Shown: positions 7,951 to 16,991, counted from the stretch's first letter. The stretch: 64,000 bases of DNA from CAKZML01 sp963823435 (GCA_963823435.1 CAWGLN010000001.1:1178001-1242000); one strand, 5' to 3'. Numbers and translations: made by a program. The notes: generated by a model not told the origin, from the sequence alone.

Positions 7951-8775
7951 CTACTCCTGGCCGAATTCCCGGGCAATTTCACTGCCCCGTTCACGCGCAC
8001 CGTTCAGGGCCCGGTCGACGATCTCCCTGAGTCCTGCCTGTTCGAATATGCCCAGGGCCGCGGCGGTCGTGCCCCCGGGAGAGGTAACATTTTTGCGCAA
8101 CTGGGCGAGGTCCTGACCGCTTTCCAGGGCCATACGGGCAGCGCCCGCGCCCGTATGCAAAGTCAGCGCCCAGGCCACTTCCATGGGCAGACCCATCCGC
8201 CTGGCCGATTGCTCCATCGCCTCCATGAACAGGAAAAAATAGGCGGGACCCGACCCCGACACGGCGGTGACTGCATCCATCAGATCCTCATTCTCCAGCC
8301 AAATGGCGGTACCAACCGCTTCCAGAACCTGCTGAGCGATCACTCGCTGCTCATTGCTGGTCAGGGTGTTGGCATATAAGGCGGTAATGCCCTGGCGGAC
8401 CAGGCAGGGGCTGTTTGGCATGGCCCGCACAACAGCAATGTCACCCCCGAACCAGGTCTGGATGCTGCCGGCCCGAATACCCGCTGCCACGCTCACTATA
8501 AGCGGTTTGCTCGCCTGGACGGCTGCCCCCAGCTTACGTGCGACGTCAGCAAGTACCTGGGGTTTGACTGCCAGCACCAGGACATCCACGTTGGCAACCA
8601 GTTCCGAGTTGTCAGACATGACGCCGATGCCATAGCGACTGGCCACCAATTCGCGCTGGGCCAGGTCCGGGTCCGCCGCCAGAATATTTTCGACAGGCAC
8701 CCGGTTGGCGATCAGCCCTCCGATCATGGCCTGGGCCATATTTCCGCCGCCTACGAATCCTATTTTCCTGCCCAT
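7951..8775 (-). CDS. proC: Pyrroline-5-carboxylate reductase
   Basis: A 274-residue enzyme for the last step of proline synthesis, reduction of pyrroline-5-carboxylate with NAD(P)H. The Rossmann motif GFVGGGNMAQAMIGGL is at the N-terminus. AVKPQ, RAMPNSPCLVRQGITALY and the C-terminal signature SGSGPAYFFLFMEAM through LRKNVTSPGGTT are intact. It is cytosolic and of normal length. It lies 16 nt after yggS and shares its operon. Confidence 0.96.
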   Translation of the reverse strand: MGRKIGFVGGGNMAQAMIGGLIANRVPVENILAADPDLAQRELVASRYGIGVMSDNSELVANVDVLVLAVKPQVLADVARKLGAAVQASKPLIVSVAAGIRAGSIQTWFGGDIAVVRAMPNSPCLVRQGITALYANTLTSNEQRVIAQQVLEAVGTAIWLENEDLMDAVTAVSGSGPAYFFLFMEAMEQSARRMGLPMEVAWALTLHTGAGAARMALESGQDLAQLRKNVTSPGGTTAAALGIFEQAGLREIVDRALNGARERGSEIAREFGQE

Positions 8776-8791
8776 GGCGTTTCCGCTTCCT

Positions 8792-9478
8792 CTACGTGGT
8801 CGTGCGCTGGCCGAATACCGCGGTGCCGATACGCAGCATGGTCGCGCCCTCTGAGACCGCGGCCTCCAGGTCCCCGCTCATACCCATGGAGAGCGTGTCA
8901 ATCCGGAAGCCCTGCTTCAGCAATTCCTGCCTGAGTCGTCCAAGGATACGAAAATACCCGCGCTGCGTGTCTGTGTCGTCGCTTTCCGGTGGCATGCACA
9001 TCAGGCCACGCAGGAGCAAACGGGGGAGTCCGCTGATCTGTCTTGCCAATTCGACTACCTCGGCCGGATCGGCTCCTGCCTTGTGTTCCGGATCGCCGAC
9101 ATTGACCTGTATGCACAGGTTCAGGGGTGGCAAGTCCGCCGGGCGTTGCTGGCTCAGGCGCTGGGCGGTCTTGAACCGGTCTACCGTATGCACCCACTGG
9201 AAATGTTCCGCGATGGAGCGGGTCTTGTTGCTTTGAATACGGCCAATAAAGTGCCAGGTCAGCGGCAGCTTGGCCAGTTCCTCCTGTTTTGGCAGGGCCT
9301 CCTGCAGGAAATTCTCGGCAAAATCAGCTTGCCCCGCCTGCCAGGCCTCACGCACCGCCTGGGCCGGCTTCTTTTTGCTTACGGCCACCAGGGTGATTTC
9401 GGCCGGGTCCCGGCCACAGGCGAAGGCGGCGGAGGCTATCCTTTTCCTGACCGACTGGAGATTATTCGTGATGCTCAT
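8792..9478 (-). CDS. yggS: YggS family pyridoxal-phosphate homeostasis protein
   Basis: A 228-residue PLP-binding barrel protein, read from ATG 9478 rather than the adjacent GTG 9481. Key segments are LVAVSKKKPAQAVREA (PLP lysine region), GQADFAENFLQEALPKQ, WHFIGRIQSNK, LCIQVNVG and LSMGMSGDLEAAV. The lysine segment is VSKKKP instead of the commoner VSKTKP; the PLP-binding lysine is kept. These proteins buffer PLP levels. It is the first gene of the minus-strand operon and diverges from pilT, with both promoters expected in 9479-9586. Confidence 0.95.
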   Translation of the reverse strand: MSITNNLQSVRKRIASAAFACGRDPAEITLVAVSKKKPAQAVREAWQAGQADFAENFLQEALPKQEELAKLPLTWHFIGRIQSNKTRSIAEHFQWVHTVDRFKTAQRLSQQRPADLPPLNLCIQVNVGDPEHKAGADPAEVVELARQISGLPRLLLRGLMCMPPESDDTDTQRGYFRILGRLRQELLKQGFRIDTLSMGMSGDLEAAVSEGATMLRIGTAVFGQRTTT

Positions 9479-9586
9479 CACTTTTCGTCTTACCCCGGTT
9501 CGTTATACTCTGGCGATGTTAAAGAAGTTATGTCAACTTGTGTTGGTTACAATAGCCGACGGAACGGCTAACAATAAGGATTGGCA

Positions 9587-10627
9587 ATGGCCGTAGATAT
9601 CACCCAGTTGCTCTCGTTCGCTGTAAAGAACAATGCCTCGGATTTGCATTTGTCTGCCGGAGTGCCACCAATTATCCGCGTGGACGGCGACGTCAAGAGG
9701 ATAAATATGCCGGCGCTGACGCACAAGGAGGTGCACGGCATGGTGTATGACATCATGAACGACAAGCAGCGCAAGGACTACGAGGAATTCCTGGAAACGG
9801 ATTTTTCCTTTGAAATTCCGGGTCTGGCGCGCTTCCGTGTCAATGCCTTCAACCAGAACCGTGGCGCAGCTGCGGTTTTCAGAAACATCCCGACGGAGAT
9901 TCTGAGCCTGGATGACCTGGGTGCACCCCAGATCTTCAAGGATATATCGATGCAGCCGCGAGGCATCGTCCTGGTAACCGGACCCACGGGATCAGGAAAA
10001 TCAACCACCCTGGCGGCCATGGTTCATTACATCAATCACACCAAGCCCGATCACATCATCACCATCGAAGATCCCATTGAGTTCGTGCATGAAAGCGCCA
10101 AGTCTTTGATTAATCAGCGCGAAGTGCATAAAGACACCCTGGGTTTCACAGAGGCGTTGCGTTCGGCATTGCGTGAGGACCCGGATGTGGTGCTGGTGGG
10201 CGAAATGCGGGACCTGGAGACCATACGGCTCGCGCTCACGGCGGCCGAGACCGGGCACCTGGTATTCGGAACCCTGCATACAAGTTCGGCAGCCAAGACC
10301 ATCGACCGAATCGTGGACGTGTTTCCCGCCGCCGAAAAAGACATGGTGCGGGCCATGCTGTCCGAGTCGTTGCGTGCAGTTATTTCCCAGACTTTGCTGA
10401 AGAAAATAGGAGGGGGACGGGTGGCCGCCCATGAGATCATGATTGGTACTCCCGCCATCCGTAACCTGATTCGAGAGGGCAAGATCGCGCAGATGTATTC
10501 GGCCATTCAGACCGGGCAGGCGACCGGGATGCAGACATTGGATCAATGCCTGCAGGAGTTGCTGCGCAAGGGCCTGATAGGTCGAGACGAAGCCCGGTTC
10601 CGGGCCACCAACAAGGAATCTTTCTGA
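9587..10627 (+). CDS. pilT: Type IV pilus retraction ATPase PilT
   Basis: A 346-residue hexameric ATPase that depolymerises type IV pili at the inner membrane. The start is ATG 9587, with AAGGA six bases upstream. Walker A GPTGSGKST is near residue 131, the Asp box follows, Walker B VVLVGEMRD is near 202, and the His box is GHLVFGTLHTSSAAKT. The PilT-specific AIRNLIREGK motif needed for retraction is intact near 290. It is the first of three consecutive paralogues and is divergent from yggS as in Pseudomonas. Confidence 0.97.
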   Translation: MAVDITQLLSFAVKNNASDLHLSAGVPPIIRVDGDVKRINMPALTHKEVHGMVYDIMNDKQRKDYEEFLETDFSFEIPGLARFRVNAFNQNRGAAAVFRNIPTEILSLDDLGAPQIFKDISMQPRGIVLVTGPTGSGKSTTLAAMVHYINHTKPDHIITIEDPIEFVHESAKSLINQREVHKDTLGFTEALRSALREDPDVVLVGEMRDLETIRLALTAAETGHLVFGTLHTSSAAKTIDRIVDVFPAAEKDMVRAMLSESLRAVISQTLLKKIGGGRVAAHEIMIGTPAIRNLIREGKIAQMYSAIQTGQATGMQTLDQCLQELLRKGLIGRDEARFRATNKESF

Positions 10628-10674
10628 GCTAACGCGGGCCCGACGTCGCCAGCTCAGGAACTCTGGAGAGCCAA

Positions 10675-11838
10675 ATGCAAAAAGACCAAGCTATTCGCCT
10701 GATGCGGGATCTGTTGACGCGCATGGTGGAAAAGAACGGGTCCGATCTGTTCATCACTTCCGCTTTTCCGCCCGCCATAAAGGTGGATGGCAAGATTTTA
10801 CCGGTTTCCGAACAGCCACTGACCAGCGAGCAAAGCGCTCTGATCGTACGGGCTATCATGAATGACAACCAGCGCAAGGAATTCGACGCTACCAAGGAAT
10901 GTAACTTTGCTATTCATCCCGGTGGGATTGGACGTTTCCGGGTGAGTGCCTTTGTTCAGCAGGGAGCCATCGGAGCGGTCCTGCGCACCATCAACACCAC
11001 CATTCCGACATTGGAGTCCCTGGGCCTCCCGGAAATATTGAAAGATGTGGCCATGATAAAGCGTGGCCTGGTCATCCTGGTTGGTGGTACCGGTACCGGC
11101 AAATCCACTACCCTGGCGGCCATGGTGGACCACCGCAACAAGAATTCCCGGGGGCACATTGTCACCATTGAAGATCCCATTGAGTATGTGCATAAACACC
11201 AGGGCTGTGTAATCACCCAGCGCGAGATTGGCGTGGATACAGACAGTTGGCACAATGCGCTGAAAAATACCTTGCGCCAGGCTCCTGACGTGATTCTGAT
11301 CGGTGAGATCCGTGACCGGGAAACCATGGAATACGGCATCCAGTTTGCCGAGACCGGACACCTGTGTATGGCCACCCTGCACGCCAACAGCGCCAACCAG
11401 GCCCTGGACCGGATCATCAACTTTTTCCCGGAAGAGAAGCGTGACCAGCTGTTGATGGATATGTCACTCAATATCCGGGCACTGATATCTCAGCGCCTGC
11501 TGCCGAGAGAGTCCGGAACGGGCCGTGTGGCGGCGATGGAAATCATGTTGCATTCGCCGCTGATTGCCGACCTGATCTTCAAGGGCGAAGTGGCGCGAAT
11601 CAAGGAAATCATGGCCAAGTCCACCCGCCTGGGCATGAATACCTTCGACCAGGCGCTGTATGACCTGTTCGAGCAAGGCGCAATTGGTTATGAGGATGCC
11701 TTGCGTAACGCGGATTCCAAGAACGAGCTGCGCCTGCGGATCAAGCTCGAAAGCAAGCGAAGTTTCGCGGCTGCGGGTGATGGCGGAGACAGCCTGCACA
11801 TGGCCGAGCAAGACGATGGCAATGAGCTGCCGCACTAA
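10675..11838 (+). CDS. pilU: PilT-dependent retraction ATPase PilU
   Basis: A 387-residue PilT paralogue 47 nt after pilT. Walker A is GGTGTGKST, Walker B VILIGEIRDRETM and the His box GHLCMATLHANSANQALDR. The AIRNLIRE motif of PilT is replaced by PLIADLIFKGEV, as is typical of PilU, which supports PilT-driven retraction and does not replace it. The C-terminal 35 residues are acidic and probably disordered. It is cytosolic, docked on the pilus base, and cotranscribed with pilT and the following gene. Confidence 0.95.
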   Translation: MQKDQAIRLMRDLLTRMVEKNGSDLFITSAFPPAIKVDGKILPVSEQPLTSEQSALIVRAIMNDNQRKEFDATKECNFAIHPGGIGRFRVSAFVQQGAIGAVLRTINTTIPTLESLGLPEILKDVAMIKRGLVILVGGTGTGKSTTLAAMVDHRNKNSRGHIVTIEDPIEYVHKHQGCVITQREIGVDTDSWHNALKNTLRQAPDVILIGEIRDRETMEYGIQFAETGHLCMATLHANSANQALDRIINFFPEEKRDQLLMDMSLNIRALISQRLLPRESGTGRVAAMEIMLHSPLIADLIFKGEVARIKEIMAKSTRLGMNTFDQALYDLFEQGAIGYEDALRNADSKNELRLRIKLESKRSFAAAGDGGDSLHMAEQDDGNELPH

Positions 11839-11850
11839 CGGAGCTGCCAA

Positions 11851-12906
11851 ATGAATATCAGGAAGCTGTTCGAGTTGATGGTGGAGAAACAGGCGTCGGA
11901 CCTGTTCTTTACTACTTACTCCTCGATCAAGATCAAGATCGAAGGCCAGATAATGTCGGTCAACAAGACCAAGCTCACGCCCGAGTCGGTCAAGGAGGCT
12001 GCCTATAGCCTGATGAATGTTGATCAGCAAAAGGCGTTGACCAAAGAGCTGGAAATTGACTTTGCCGTGTCCGAGCCGGGGCTAGGCAGATTTCGTGTCA
12101 CGGTATTCCACCAGCGTGGCAACCTGGCCATGGTAGTGCGTTACATCACCATGGATATGCCGGTGCTGGAGGAACTGGGGATGCCGCCCAAACTGGCGGA
12201 ACTGTCACTGTTGAAACGGGGCTTGATCTTGATGGCCGGGGCCACCGGGCATGGCAAGTCGACCACCCTGGCCGCGATGATAAACAACTGCAACGAGAAT
12301 ACCGCCACCCATATTCTCACCATTGAAGACCCCATTGAATTCCTGCATCCGAACAAGAAATCCATCGTCAACCAGCGCGAAGTGGGTCTGGATACCGTCA
12401 GTTTTGCCCGCGCTCTGAAAAGCGCCGTACGGGCTGCGCCGGATGTGATCCAGATTGGTGAGATTCGTGACCGGGAGACCATGGAGGCAGCTATTTCCCT
12501 GGCAGGTACCGGTCACCTGTGTATGGCTACCCTGCACGCGAATAATTCGGCCGAAGCCCTGGATCGCATCATCAATATGTTCCCTACCGGGCAGCACAAA
12601 CAGATTTTCCTGGACCTTTCCCAGTATCTGAAAGCGATTATTTCCCAGCGTCTGGTGCACGCGATGAGTGGCCGCAGATCAGCTGCGGTGGAAATAATGC
12701 TGAATACCCCGCACATTTCGGAGCTGATCCTGAAGGGTGACATAAGCGCGGTGAAAGAAGCCCTGGTCAACAGCACCGAATCGGGCATGCAGAGCTTCGA
12801 TGTCTCCCTGCTGGGCTTGTATAAAGCCGGAAAAATTACGCTGGAAGACGCCCTGGCGAACGCGGATTCCAGGGCCAACCTGGAAGCCCGTATCAACTTT
12901 GGCTAG
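11851..12906 (+). CDS. Third PilT/PilU-family ATPase (PilU-like paralogue)
   Basis: A 351-residue ATPase starting 12 nt after the pilU stop, so in the same operon. The N-terminal PAS-like domain (ASDLFFTTYSSIKIKIEGQI) and RecA-like domain are complete. The His box GHLCMATLHANNSAEALDR, the IINMFP segment and the end (PHISELILKGDI, lacking AIRNLIRE) place it with PilU. Walker A is GATGHGKST: the usual Ser/Thr before GKST is His, while the catalytic Lys is kept. Walker B VIQIGEIRDRETM is intact, so ATP hydrolysis is plausible. I infer a tandem pilU duplication that has diverged; its role in pilus dynamics is unknown. Confidence 0.9.
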   Translation: MNIRKLFELMVEKQASDLFFTTYSSIKIKIEGQIMSVNKTKLTPESVKEAAYSLMNVDQQKALTKELEIDFAVSEPGLGRFRVTVFHQRGNLAMVVRYITMDMPVLEELGMPPKLAELSLLKRGLILMAGATGHGKSTTLAAMINNCNENTATHILTIEDPIEFLHPNKKSIVNQREVGLDTVSFARALKSAVRAAPDVIQIGEIRDRETMEAAISLAGTGHLCMATLHANNSAEALDRIINMFPTGQHKQIFLDLSQYLKAIISQRLVHAMSGRRSAAVEIMLNTPHISELILKGDISAVKEALVNSTESGMQSFDVSLLGLYKAGKITLEDALANADSRANLEARINFG

Positions 12907-13002
12907 CGAGCCTCTGGTTTATTCCGGGCCTGCCAGATTGTGAGCGAGAAGAGTCGGACTCAAGCTGCGATTTTTGCTGCGTGTGAGTTGGCTTTCAGGA
13001 AT

Positions 13003-13023
13003 CCCGGCAACACTTAAGCCGGG
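13003..13023. terminator. Possible hairpin terminator after the pilTU operon
   Basis: CCCGGC and GCCGGG arms separated by an 8-nt loop, lying between the convergent pilU-like and pyrK-like genes. Only a weak T-rich tail follows. The rest of the 166-nt gap shows no gene. Confidence 0.35.
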
Positions 13024-13072
13024 GTTTACCCGCAAAATACCAGCTCATTAATAGGTTAGAGACTCTCCGGAG

Positions 13073-13960
13073 TCAGGCGGCCGGCGGGAAAACATCCCGT
13101 GCCTCGAATACCGGGCCGTCTACACACACGCGTTTCATCACGACGCCTTCGACGGTATTGACCGGCACGGTACAGCCAGCACACCCGCCTACGGCGCAGG
13201 CCATATATTCCTCCAGAGATACCTGGCAGGGCAGGGAGTAGTCCCTGGCAACCGCGGCTACCGCCCGCAGCATGGGAGTTGGGCCGCAGGCCATGATGTC
13301 CACCTGATCGCGCTCCTCAGCGGAGAGCCCATCCAGCCATTGACGAGCCAGATCCGTAACGAAGCCCTTGTGACAGCCCGGCAGCCCCGACCAACTGGCC
13401 AGCCGACTCGGTATCTGCCGGTCCTCAAGGATGGTCAGGCCATGAGTGGCCTGCGCACTCAAGCCCGTCAGCGGCAACCGGGAGGACCGCACCGCGAAGG
13501 GAAAAGGCAGTTCGGAGCCCATGATGACAACCGGTTCCCAGTTGCCGCCTTGTGTATGCAAGGTTTCCGCCACAAAAAGCATGGGTGGAATGCCGACTCC
13601 TCCCCCAATCAACAGTGGCTTGCGGCGCCCCGGATTCAGTACGAAGGGCTTGCCTATGGGACCCAGAATGCTGAGCGAGTCGCCGGGCCGCCGGCTGGAC
13701 AGGTGCCCCAGGCCTTCGCCCACAATCTTGTAGAGGAATTCGATCCAGCCATTCTCGGGGTCCGTACGCATGATAGAAAGCGGGCGACGCATGGGAACAG
13801 CAGGGTCGCAAGTCACATGGGCAAAACTTCCCGGCAGTGCAGTCCGTGCGCATTTGGGCGCGTGTACGCGCAGGATAAACTGGCGGCCGGGATGTTCATC
13901 CTGCTGGAGTACCCTGGCGTCCTCCAGGAAGATTGTGCCTCTATGGCTGTTGCTGGTCAT
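13073..13960 (-). CDS. PyrK-like iron-sulfur flavoprotein (DHOD electron-transfer subunit family)
   Basis: A 295-residue reductase with the PyrK layout. An FAD-binding barrel has RRPLSIMR near residue 59. An NAD-binding lobe has LLIGGGVGIPPMLFVAETL near 115 and MACGPTPMLRAVA near 224. A C-terminal 2Fe-2S site carries Cys in CAVGGCAGC and KRVCVDGPVF. In Gram-positive bacteria PyrK passes electrons from class 1B dihydroorotate dehydrogenase to NAD+. Its position after pyrB supports a pyrimidine link, but no pyrD is in the window and gammaproteobacteria usually have quinone-linked PyrD. The partner is therefore unknown. Confidence 0.85.
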   Translation of the reverse strand: MTSNSHRGTIFLEDARVLQQDEHPGRQFILRVHAPKCARTALPGSFAHVTCDPAVPMRRPLSIMRTDPENGWIEFLYKIVGEGLGHLSSRRPGDSLSILGPIGKPFVLNPGRRKPLLIGGGVGIPPMLFVAETLHTQGGNWEPVVIMGSELPFPFAVRSSRLPLTGLSAQATHGLTILEDRQIPSRLASWSGLPGCHKGFVTDLARQWLDGLSAEERDQVDIMACGPTPMLRAVAAVARDYSLPCQVSLEEYMACAVGGCAGCTVPVNTVEGVVMKRVCVDGPVFEARDVFPPAA

Positions 13961-13979
13961 GGTTTTCCCTGTGCCCTGG

Positions 13980-14936
13980 TCAATTTCCGTGCAAGGTTTC
14001 GAGCACAGTCATCATTACCGCCATGCGCGTGGCGACCCCATTTGTGACTTGTTCGCGGATGACCGACTGGGGCCCATCGGCCACCTCGGAAGCAATCTCG
14101 GTTCCCCTGTTCATGGGGCCGGGGTGCATGACTATGGCGTCTGGTTTGGCCAGGGCCAGGCGTTCGGGTGTCAGACCGTATTGCTGAAAATAACTTTCAC
14201 TGTCTGGAATAGATGCGGTTGTCATGCGCTCTTTTTGTATGCGCAAGGTCATGATCACATCCGCCCCTACGATGCCTGTTTCCAGGTTTGTGTGTCGCTC
14301 TGCACCGTCAAATTCTCCGGCGCCGGGCATGAGTGACTCCGGGGCTATCAGCCGCAACTGGCCCACACCCAGGGTTTTCAGGGCATGGGCTGCCGAATGA
14401 GCGACTCGGGAGTGCAGAATGTCACCGACGATGCTCACCGAAAGCCGGGAAAAGTCCCGCTTGTGTCTGCGCATGGTCAACATATCCAGCAGGCCCTGGG
14501 TGGGATGGTTGCGATCGGCCTCGCCGGCGCTCAACACGCTCACCCAGGGTTCAACGTTTTGCACGATGAAATTTGGCAGGCTGGGCTCGGAGTCGCGTAG
14601 CACAAAAATGTCGCAGGCCATCGCCTCCAGGGTGTAGATGGTGTCCAGGATGCTTTCTCCCTTGGTCCGGGAGGAGGTACGCACATCCAGGTTCAACACG
14701 TGCAGGCCCAGGCGCTTGGCCGCCAGCTCGAAGGAGGACCGGGTGCGGGTGCTGGGCTCGAAAAACAGGTTGGCCACGCTGCGTCCGGCAAAGGGGGAGC
14801 CATTGGGGGGGCAGTCCCCGGGTGCGGTCAAATAGCCCTCGGCCCTGTCGATGAGCCGCTCCAGGAGAGGCTTGTCCAGACCCTCCAGGGTGATGAGGTG
14901 TCTTAGCTTGCCTGATGAATCCAGTTGCATGGTCAT
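13980..14936 (-). CDS. pyrB: Aspartate carbamoyltransferase catalytic subunit
   Basis: A 318-residue enzyme for the committed step of pyrimidine synthesis (carbamoyl phosphate plus aspartate). The carbamoyl-phosphate loop FFEPSTRTRSSFE, the SRTKGES loop, HPTQGLLDMLT and MHPGPMNRGTEI are all intact. Its ATG overlaps the ruvX stop (ATGA). In pseudomonads pyrB is followed by an inactive dihydroorotase-like pyrC' and preceded by pyrR; neither is present. A PyrK-like gene follows 19 nt downstream instead. No regulatory subunit pyrI is seen. Confidence 0.96.
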   Translation of the reverse strand: MTMQLDSSGKLRHLITLEGLDKPLLERLIDRAEGYLTAPGDCPPNGSPFAGRSVANLFFEPSTRTRSSFELAAKRLGLHVLNLDVRTSSRTKGESILDTIYTLEAMACDIFVLRDSEPSLPNFIVQNVEPWVSVLSAGEADRNHPTQGLLDMLTMRRHKRDFSRLSVSIVGDILHSRVAHSAAHALKTLGVGQLRLIAPESLMPGAGEFDGAERHTNLETGIVGADVIMTLRIQKERMTTASIPDSESYFQQYGLTPERLALAKPDAIVMHPGPMNRGTEIASEVADGPQSVIREQVTNGVATRMAVMMTVLETLHGN

Positions 14937-15406
14937 GATGTTTCTTCTGGTCTGGGTTGTGTCAGATAGGTGAGCAGAATTTCCCTTGCAGCCCAGGCGT
15001 CAATATCTTCCTTTTGGAGCCTGCGTCGCCGTGTGCCGTCCCGGCGTTGGGATATTAGCAGATTGGTGGCGGCTAGCGAGCTGTGACGTTCGTCGATTTC
15101 CGCTACGGGAAGGCTGTAGCGGCCATGCAGCCGTCGTCCGAAACGCCTGGCCCTGGAAGTCATTTCCGAGTCCGAGCCGTCGATATTGTACGGGACGCCG
15201 ATCACCAGCTGCTCGGGGTCCCATTCCTTGATGGTCTTTTCTATGGCTTCCCAATCCGTGCCGACCTTGCAGGCAATGGTGGCCTGGGGTTCGGCGGTGC
15301 CGGTGATGGTATTACCCACGGCCACGCCGATACGCCGCTCGCCAAAGTCGAAAGCCAGCACTCGTCCTGGAGTTCCCTTGTTGCGTGGCAGGTTTTTGCT
15401 GTCCAC
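14933..15406 (-). CDS. ruvX: RuvX / YqgF family nuclease
   Basis: A 157-residue RNase H-like protein read from GTG 15406. Characteristic residues are LAFDFGERRIGVAVGN at the start, QLVIGVPYNIDGSDSEMT in the middle, and DERHSSLAATNLL followed by the late aspartate in KEDIDAWAA. Family members act in 16S rRNA 5' maturation or Holliday-junction processing. It is cytosolic, and sits between algH (3 nt upstream) and pyrB (4-nt overlap), as in Pseudomonas. Confidence 0.94.
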   Translation of the reverse strand: MDSKNLPRNKGTPGRVLAFDFGERRIGVAVGNTITGTAEPQATIACKVGTDWEAIEKTIKEWDPEQLVIGVPYNIDGSDSEMTSRARRFGRRLHGRYSLPVAEIDERHSSLAATNLLISQRRDGTRRRRLQKEDIDAWAAREILLTYLTQPRPEETS

Positions 15407-15409
15407 GGC

Positions 15410-15973
15410 TCAGGCGTGCCCGGCGCCGGGGCCCAGTGCACCCAGGTCAATGCCGAGAAGTGCTGCCGCGGCCTGATAACGCTGTTCCCAGGCCGTGTCG
15501 AATACGACGGATGCCTCCGCCGCTACGCAGAGCCATGCATTGGCGGCCATTTCCAGCTCCAACTGGCCGGCTGCCCAACCTGCGTATCCCAGCGCCATAA
15601 GATATTTTTCCGGGCCCTTGCCATGCGCCAGTGCCTCCAGGATGTCGCGAGAGGTGGTTAACCTGATCTGGTTTGACACGGGCAGCGAGGAGTCCCAGGC
15701 CTTGTCGCCGTCGTGGAGTACAAAGCCCCTGTCGGGTTGCACGGGCCCACCGTTGAAAATGGCCTTCTGGCGCAAGTCTGATTCGGCGGCGTCCAGGCCC
15801 AGTTGGTCGAGCACCTCACCCAGGCTCAGCTCTGCGGGACGGTTGATGACGATCCCCAGGGCGCCATCCTGATTGTGCTCACAGATCAGGGTCACCGTGT
15901 GGGCAAAGTTGGGATCCGCCAGTTCGGGCATGGCAATCAAAAACTGGTTATTAAAGTAGGTGCTGGTAGTCAT
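15410..15973 (-). CDS. algH: YqgE/AlgH family protein
   Basis: A 187-residue protein read from ATG 15973; an in-frame GTG at 15982 would add three residues. The family signature FLIAMPELADPNFAHTVTLI opens it, followed by GALGIVINRP, FNGGPVQPDRGFVLH and ALGYAGWAAGQLE. AlgH affects alginate and virulence regulation in Pseudomonas, but the biochemical function is unresolved. It is part of the gshB-tonB-algH-ruvX-pyrB string. No anomalies. Confidence 0.94.
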   Translation of the reverse strand: MTTSTYFNNQFLIAMPELADPNFAHTVTLICEHNQDGALGIVINRPAELSLGEVLDQLGLDAAESDLRQKAIFNGGPVQPDRGFVLHDGDKAWDSSLPVSNQIRLTTSRDILEALAHGKGPEKYLMALGYAGWAAGQLELEMAANAWLCVAAEASVVFDTAWEQRYQAAAALLGIDLGALGPGAGHA

Positions 15974-16037
15974 GGCCTGCACATGAGTTTACCGCAAAAG
16001 TGCATTGGTCGTCGTGAACAGTTTGATTCTGAACGGC

Positions 16038-16940
16038 TTATGGCGGTGGTTGTCTTTCCGTGACCTGAACCGAGCCTGCCTCGATCTTGCCGTCCAGAAA
16101 TTGCCACTCGTAGACAAATCTCAACACATCGTAATGGGCGCGAAATTGCTGGGGGAACGGGTCGAAGGGCGCGGCAAGGCGCAGTATACGCATGGCCGCC
16201 AGGTCCAGTTCTTTATGGCCTGATGATCTCAGGATGATTATTTCCTCCAGCGAGCCATCCGCCCTCAGGGCCACCTCGAGTGTGGGATTGCCACTAAGCC
16301 CCGAGGTCCTGGCGGCAGTGGGGAAATTCAGGGTGCCCATGCGTTCAATTTTCTGCTTCCACCTTGCCAGGTACTCCGCAACATCGGACTGGGTGGTGTT
16401 CACCGCAACAAACATTTCGCGCCTGGTCTTGCCAGTGATTTGCGGGTTGGGCGCGCGTTCCAGCTCAGCCAGCGCCTGGCTGTCGCTGCGAGTCATTTGC
16501 ATCGCTACACGCTGTCGGTCAGCAGGCTCAAGGTTCTCGGCCGGGTCAACCTGCACCTGGGGATCTTGCCTGGCCCTGGCAGCCAGGATAGATTCTTGCG
16601 ACGGCGGCCGGTCGGCCACGGTGTCCTGCAGGTCGTTACCGACCGCATTCCCTTCCGAGGCAAACGGTTGCAGCAGGCCTGAGGTGGGGCGCACCGCGTG
16701 CTCGGTCGTGCCGCTGCCAAGCTGACTGGTCTGGGCCAGGTATTCCGCCCTGTCAGGATTTTCCTGGTTCTCGTCAGGATCTATCAACATGACCACTTCT
16801 ACGGTTGGAGTACCCTCATCACGATCTTTTTCGGGTGCAAAGGTCACACCCAGGACCACCAGCCCGTGGAACAGGGCCACTGCAAAAATGGTCGAGTGAA
16901 GGCGGTGTCCCGCTATCATGCTGCTGGCTAGTTGTTGCAA
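16038..16940 (-). CDS. TonB-like energy transducer (TonB3 type)
   Basis: A 300-residue protein with TTG start at 16940, supported by AAGGA five bases upstream; the later ATG 16919 has no ribosome site. One N-terminal membrane helix (IFAVALFHGLVVLGVTF, with the His seen in TonB helices) is followed by a long periplasmic linker. The C-terminal TonB domain covers about residues 205-290 (NPTLEVALRADGSLEEIIIL, LAAMRILRLAAPF). In Pseudomonas the gene at this position is tonB3, needed for twitching motility. It could serve pilus assembly or energise outer-membrane receptors. Confidence 0.85.
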   Translation of the reverse strand: MQQLASSMIAGHRLHSTIFAVALFHGLVVLGVTFAPEKDRDEGTPTVEVVMLIDPDENQENPDRAEYLAQTSQLGSGTTEHAVRPTSGLLQPFASEGNAVGNDLQDTVADRPPSQESILAARARQDPQVQVDPAENLEPADRQRVAMQMTRSDSQALAELERAPNPQITGKTRREMFVAVNTTQSDVAEYLARWKQKIERMGTLNFPTAARTSGLSGNPTLEVALRADGSLEEIIILRSSGHKELDLAAMRILRLAAPFDPFPQQFRAHYDVLRFVYEWQFLDGKIEAGSVQVTERQPPP

Positions 16941-16991
16941 AAGCGTCCTTTGTGCCTGGATTCCAAGTATACAGGTCCCGTCAGGCCGTTC

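Noticed and set aside
9548..9553. TACAAT as the pilT -10 box
   Set aside because: No acceptable -35 hexamer is found at 16-18 nt spacing, so it was not listed as a promoter.
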